Assembly: GCA_037444685.1 (NCBI GenBank)
Contig: JBBILX010000011.1
Location: 1 to 64,000 of the forward strand
DNA: 64,000 nt
Source of the DNA: UBA964 sp037444685
GTDB taxonomy: Bacteria; Pseudomonadota; Gammaproteobacteria; Steroidobacterales; Steroidobacteraceae
Reading direction: 5' to 3'
Under the pieces are notes generated by a model, which worked only from the letters and a program-made list of their open reading frames with translations, did not search any database and had not been told where the DNA came from. The position numbers were made by a program, and so were the translations under genes. Below are positions 63,223 to 64,000 of this stretch, one piece after another; position 1 is the stretch's first letter, and every line of letters starts with the position of its first letter.

Positions 63223-63594
63223 CTACTGCAGCACGCCGGGCTTGGCGAGGCGGAACGGCGCGATCGGCGCGTCGAAGCGCTCGCCATCGTCAGCGAGCAT
63301 CTGGTAGCTGCCGTGCATGACGCCGACAGGGGTTTCGATCACCGCTCCGCTCGAGTAGCGGAAACCCTGGCCCGGCTGCAGATAGGGTTGCTCGCCGACC
63401 ACACCGTCGCCGCGCACCTCCTGGACGCGACCGTCGGCGTCGGTGATGATCCAGTGGCGCGTCATCAGCCGCGCGGCGACCTCGCCTTCGTTACGGATGG
63501 TGATCGTGTAGGCGAACACGTAGCGGCGCTCGCGTGGCTCCGACTGGTCGGCGAGGTAGGCCGTCTCGACGTCGATGCCGATCCGATGGCGCAT
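63223..63594 (-). CDS. apaG: ApaG domain protein (Co2+/Mg2+ efflux-associated)
   Basis: 123-aa ApaG protein (E. coli 125) with a fibronectin-III-like fold. Conserved segments are YVFAYTITIRNEGEVAARLMTRHWIITDADGRVQEV, GVVGEQPYLQPGQGFRYSSGAVIETPVGVMHGSY and IAPFRLAKPGVL. It is linked genetically to apaH and to cobalt resistance; biochemical role unclear. Confidence 0.95.
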   Translation of the reverse strand: MRHRIGIDVETAYLADQSEPRERRYVFAYTITIRNEGEVAARLMTRHWIITDADGRVQEVRGDGVVGEQPYLQPGQGFRYSSGAVIETPVGVMHGSYQMLADDGERFDAPIAPFRLAKPGVLQ

Positions 63595-63621
63595 GTCGAC
63601 GGCCCTGCGTGCGCTCCGGCC

Positions 63622-64000
63622 TCAGCTCCTGCCGCCGGGGATACGAACCGCCAGCACGTCGCAGGGCGCTTCATGCAGCACCGTGTCCTCGGTCAGGTTT
63701 ACGAGGACCGAAACGCCGTGTCGCTCGCGGCTGCCGATGACGATCAGATCGGCACCGCGTTCCCGGGCGACGCGGATGATCTCCACCTTGATGCTGCCGG
63801 GTTCGACGAAGACAGAGTCGGCCGCGATGCCGACCTCGGCCGCGAAGGCGAACAGACGCTGCCGAGCCCGCTCGATCAGCTCCTCCTCGATCTGCACCGC
63901 CGGCATCAGCGTCTCGCCCATCGGCTCGACGGGCACGAACTCGAAAACGTGCAGCAGTTCGACCTTGCCGCCACAGGCCTGCGCGACCTCGAGCGCGCGA
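63622..64000 (-). CDS. Universal stress protein (UspA family), 5' end outside window
   Basis: The C-terminal ~125 residues of a Usp domain run off the window edge. The frame stays open to 64000, reading ALEVAQACGGKVELLHVFEF before the segment starting PVEPMGET. The ATP-binding motif is visible as GADLIVIGSRERHGVSVLVNLTEDTVLHEAPCDVLAVRI (G-2x-G-9x-G(S/T)-like, with Asn-Leu-Thr in place of the usual Gly-Ser). Function: stress-related nucleotide-binding protein. Confidence 0.88.
   Translation of the reverse strand, partial: RALEVAQACGGKVELLHVFEFVPVEPMGETLMPAVQIEEELIERARQRLFAFAAEVGIAADSVFVEPGSIKVEIIRVARERGADLIVIGSRERHGVSVLVNLTEDTVLHEAPCDVLAVRIPGGRS

Overview
The window is a gene-dense, very GC-rich bacterial chromosome segment. 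I see no prophage, insertion sequence, CRISPR array or plasmid signature. Gene content and order point to a gammaproteobacterium near the Xanthomonadales/Nevskiales/Steroidobacterales: rng-yhdP-nitrilase-tldD next to darP and pmbA; fau-ssrS(6S RNA)-zapA-zapB divergent from ygfB-pepP-ubiH-ubiI; rplM-rpsI; lgt-thyA; apaH-apaG. A Vfr/Clp-type CRP homologue, Coq7 and a kynurenine operon fit the same placement. The placement is inferred from synteny and was not tested by alignment.

Layout. 1-7000: 3' part of rng, yhdP, a Nit1-type amidase and tldD. 7000-10100 (minus): an ExeA-like ATPase fused to an FHA domain, then purK and purE. 10089-17000: darP and pmbA are divergent, followed by yihY, a BtuF-like protein, purC, djlA and rpe. 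16740-18229 (minus): a CRP-family regulator with an acidic tail, and coq7. 18350-19480: rplM-rpsI, tRNA-Gln and a strong terminator. 19523-22443 (minus): rpiA, an 18-residue Lys/Ala microprotein gene with its own promoter, an EVE-domain gene, fau, 6S RNA, zapA and zapB. 22516-26986: ygfB-pepP-ubiH-ubiI. 27005-30923 (minus): phhB, ispG, a DUF885 peptidase and an NTF2-like lipoprotein. 31001-35690: a tandem glycine riboswitch with an intrinsic terminator in front of gcvT-gcvH-gcvPA-gcvPB. 35718-46106: dgkA, a PfkB kinase, a two-module Nma111-like HtrA protease, a DUF72 protein, Sua5, a group IV decarboxylase, cell-wall enzymes and a ComB-like protein. 46139-53601: DUF486, HIT-like, FMN oxidase, YyaL, rlmI, lgt, thyA and a SET-domain methyltransferase. 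53635-57825: a small secreted protein, a large DUF11 surface protein, and folA. 57833-61834 (minus): the kynurenine operon haao-formamidase-kynU-kmo. 61897 to the end: a lipoprotein, apaH, apaG and a partial universal stress protein.

Functional links. Glycine cleavage (gcv), folate/one-carbon (fau, folA, thyA), purine (purC/E/K), ubiquinone (ubiH, ubiI, coq7), isoprenoid (ispG) and tryptophan-to-quinolinate steps account for most of the metabolism. Most genes sit in tight operons with 4-bp ATGA/GTGA overlaps.

Most notable. (1) An 18-residue polybasic ORF with a good promoter, a good ribosome-binding site and downstream hairpins. (2) A recurring arrangement in which a -10 box such as TAGAAT lies 6-9 nt before a start codon with no Shine-Dalgarno, which predicts many leaderless mRNAs. 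(3) Two clear regulatory RNAs: 6S RNA and a glycine riboswitch. (4) An Nma111-like double HtrA protein. (5) A CRP homologue with an acidic C-terminal tail.
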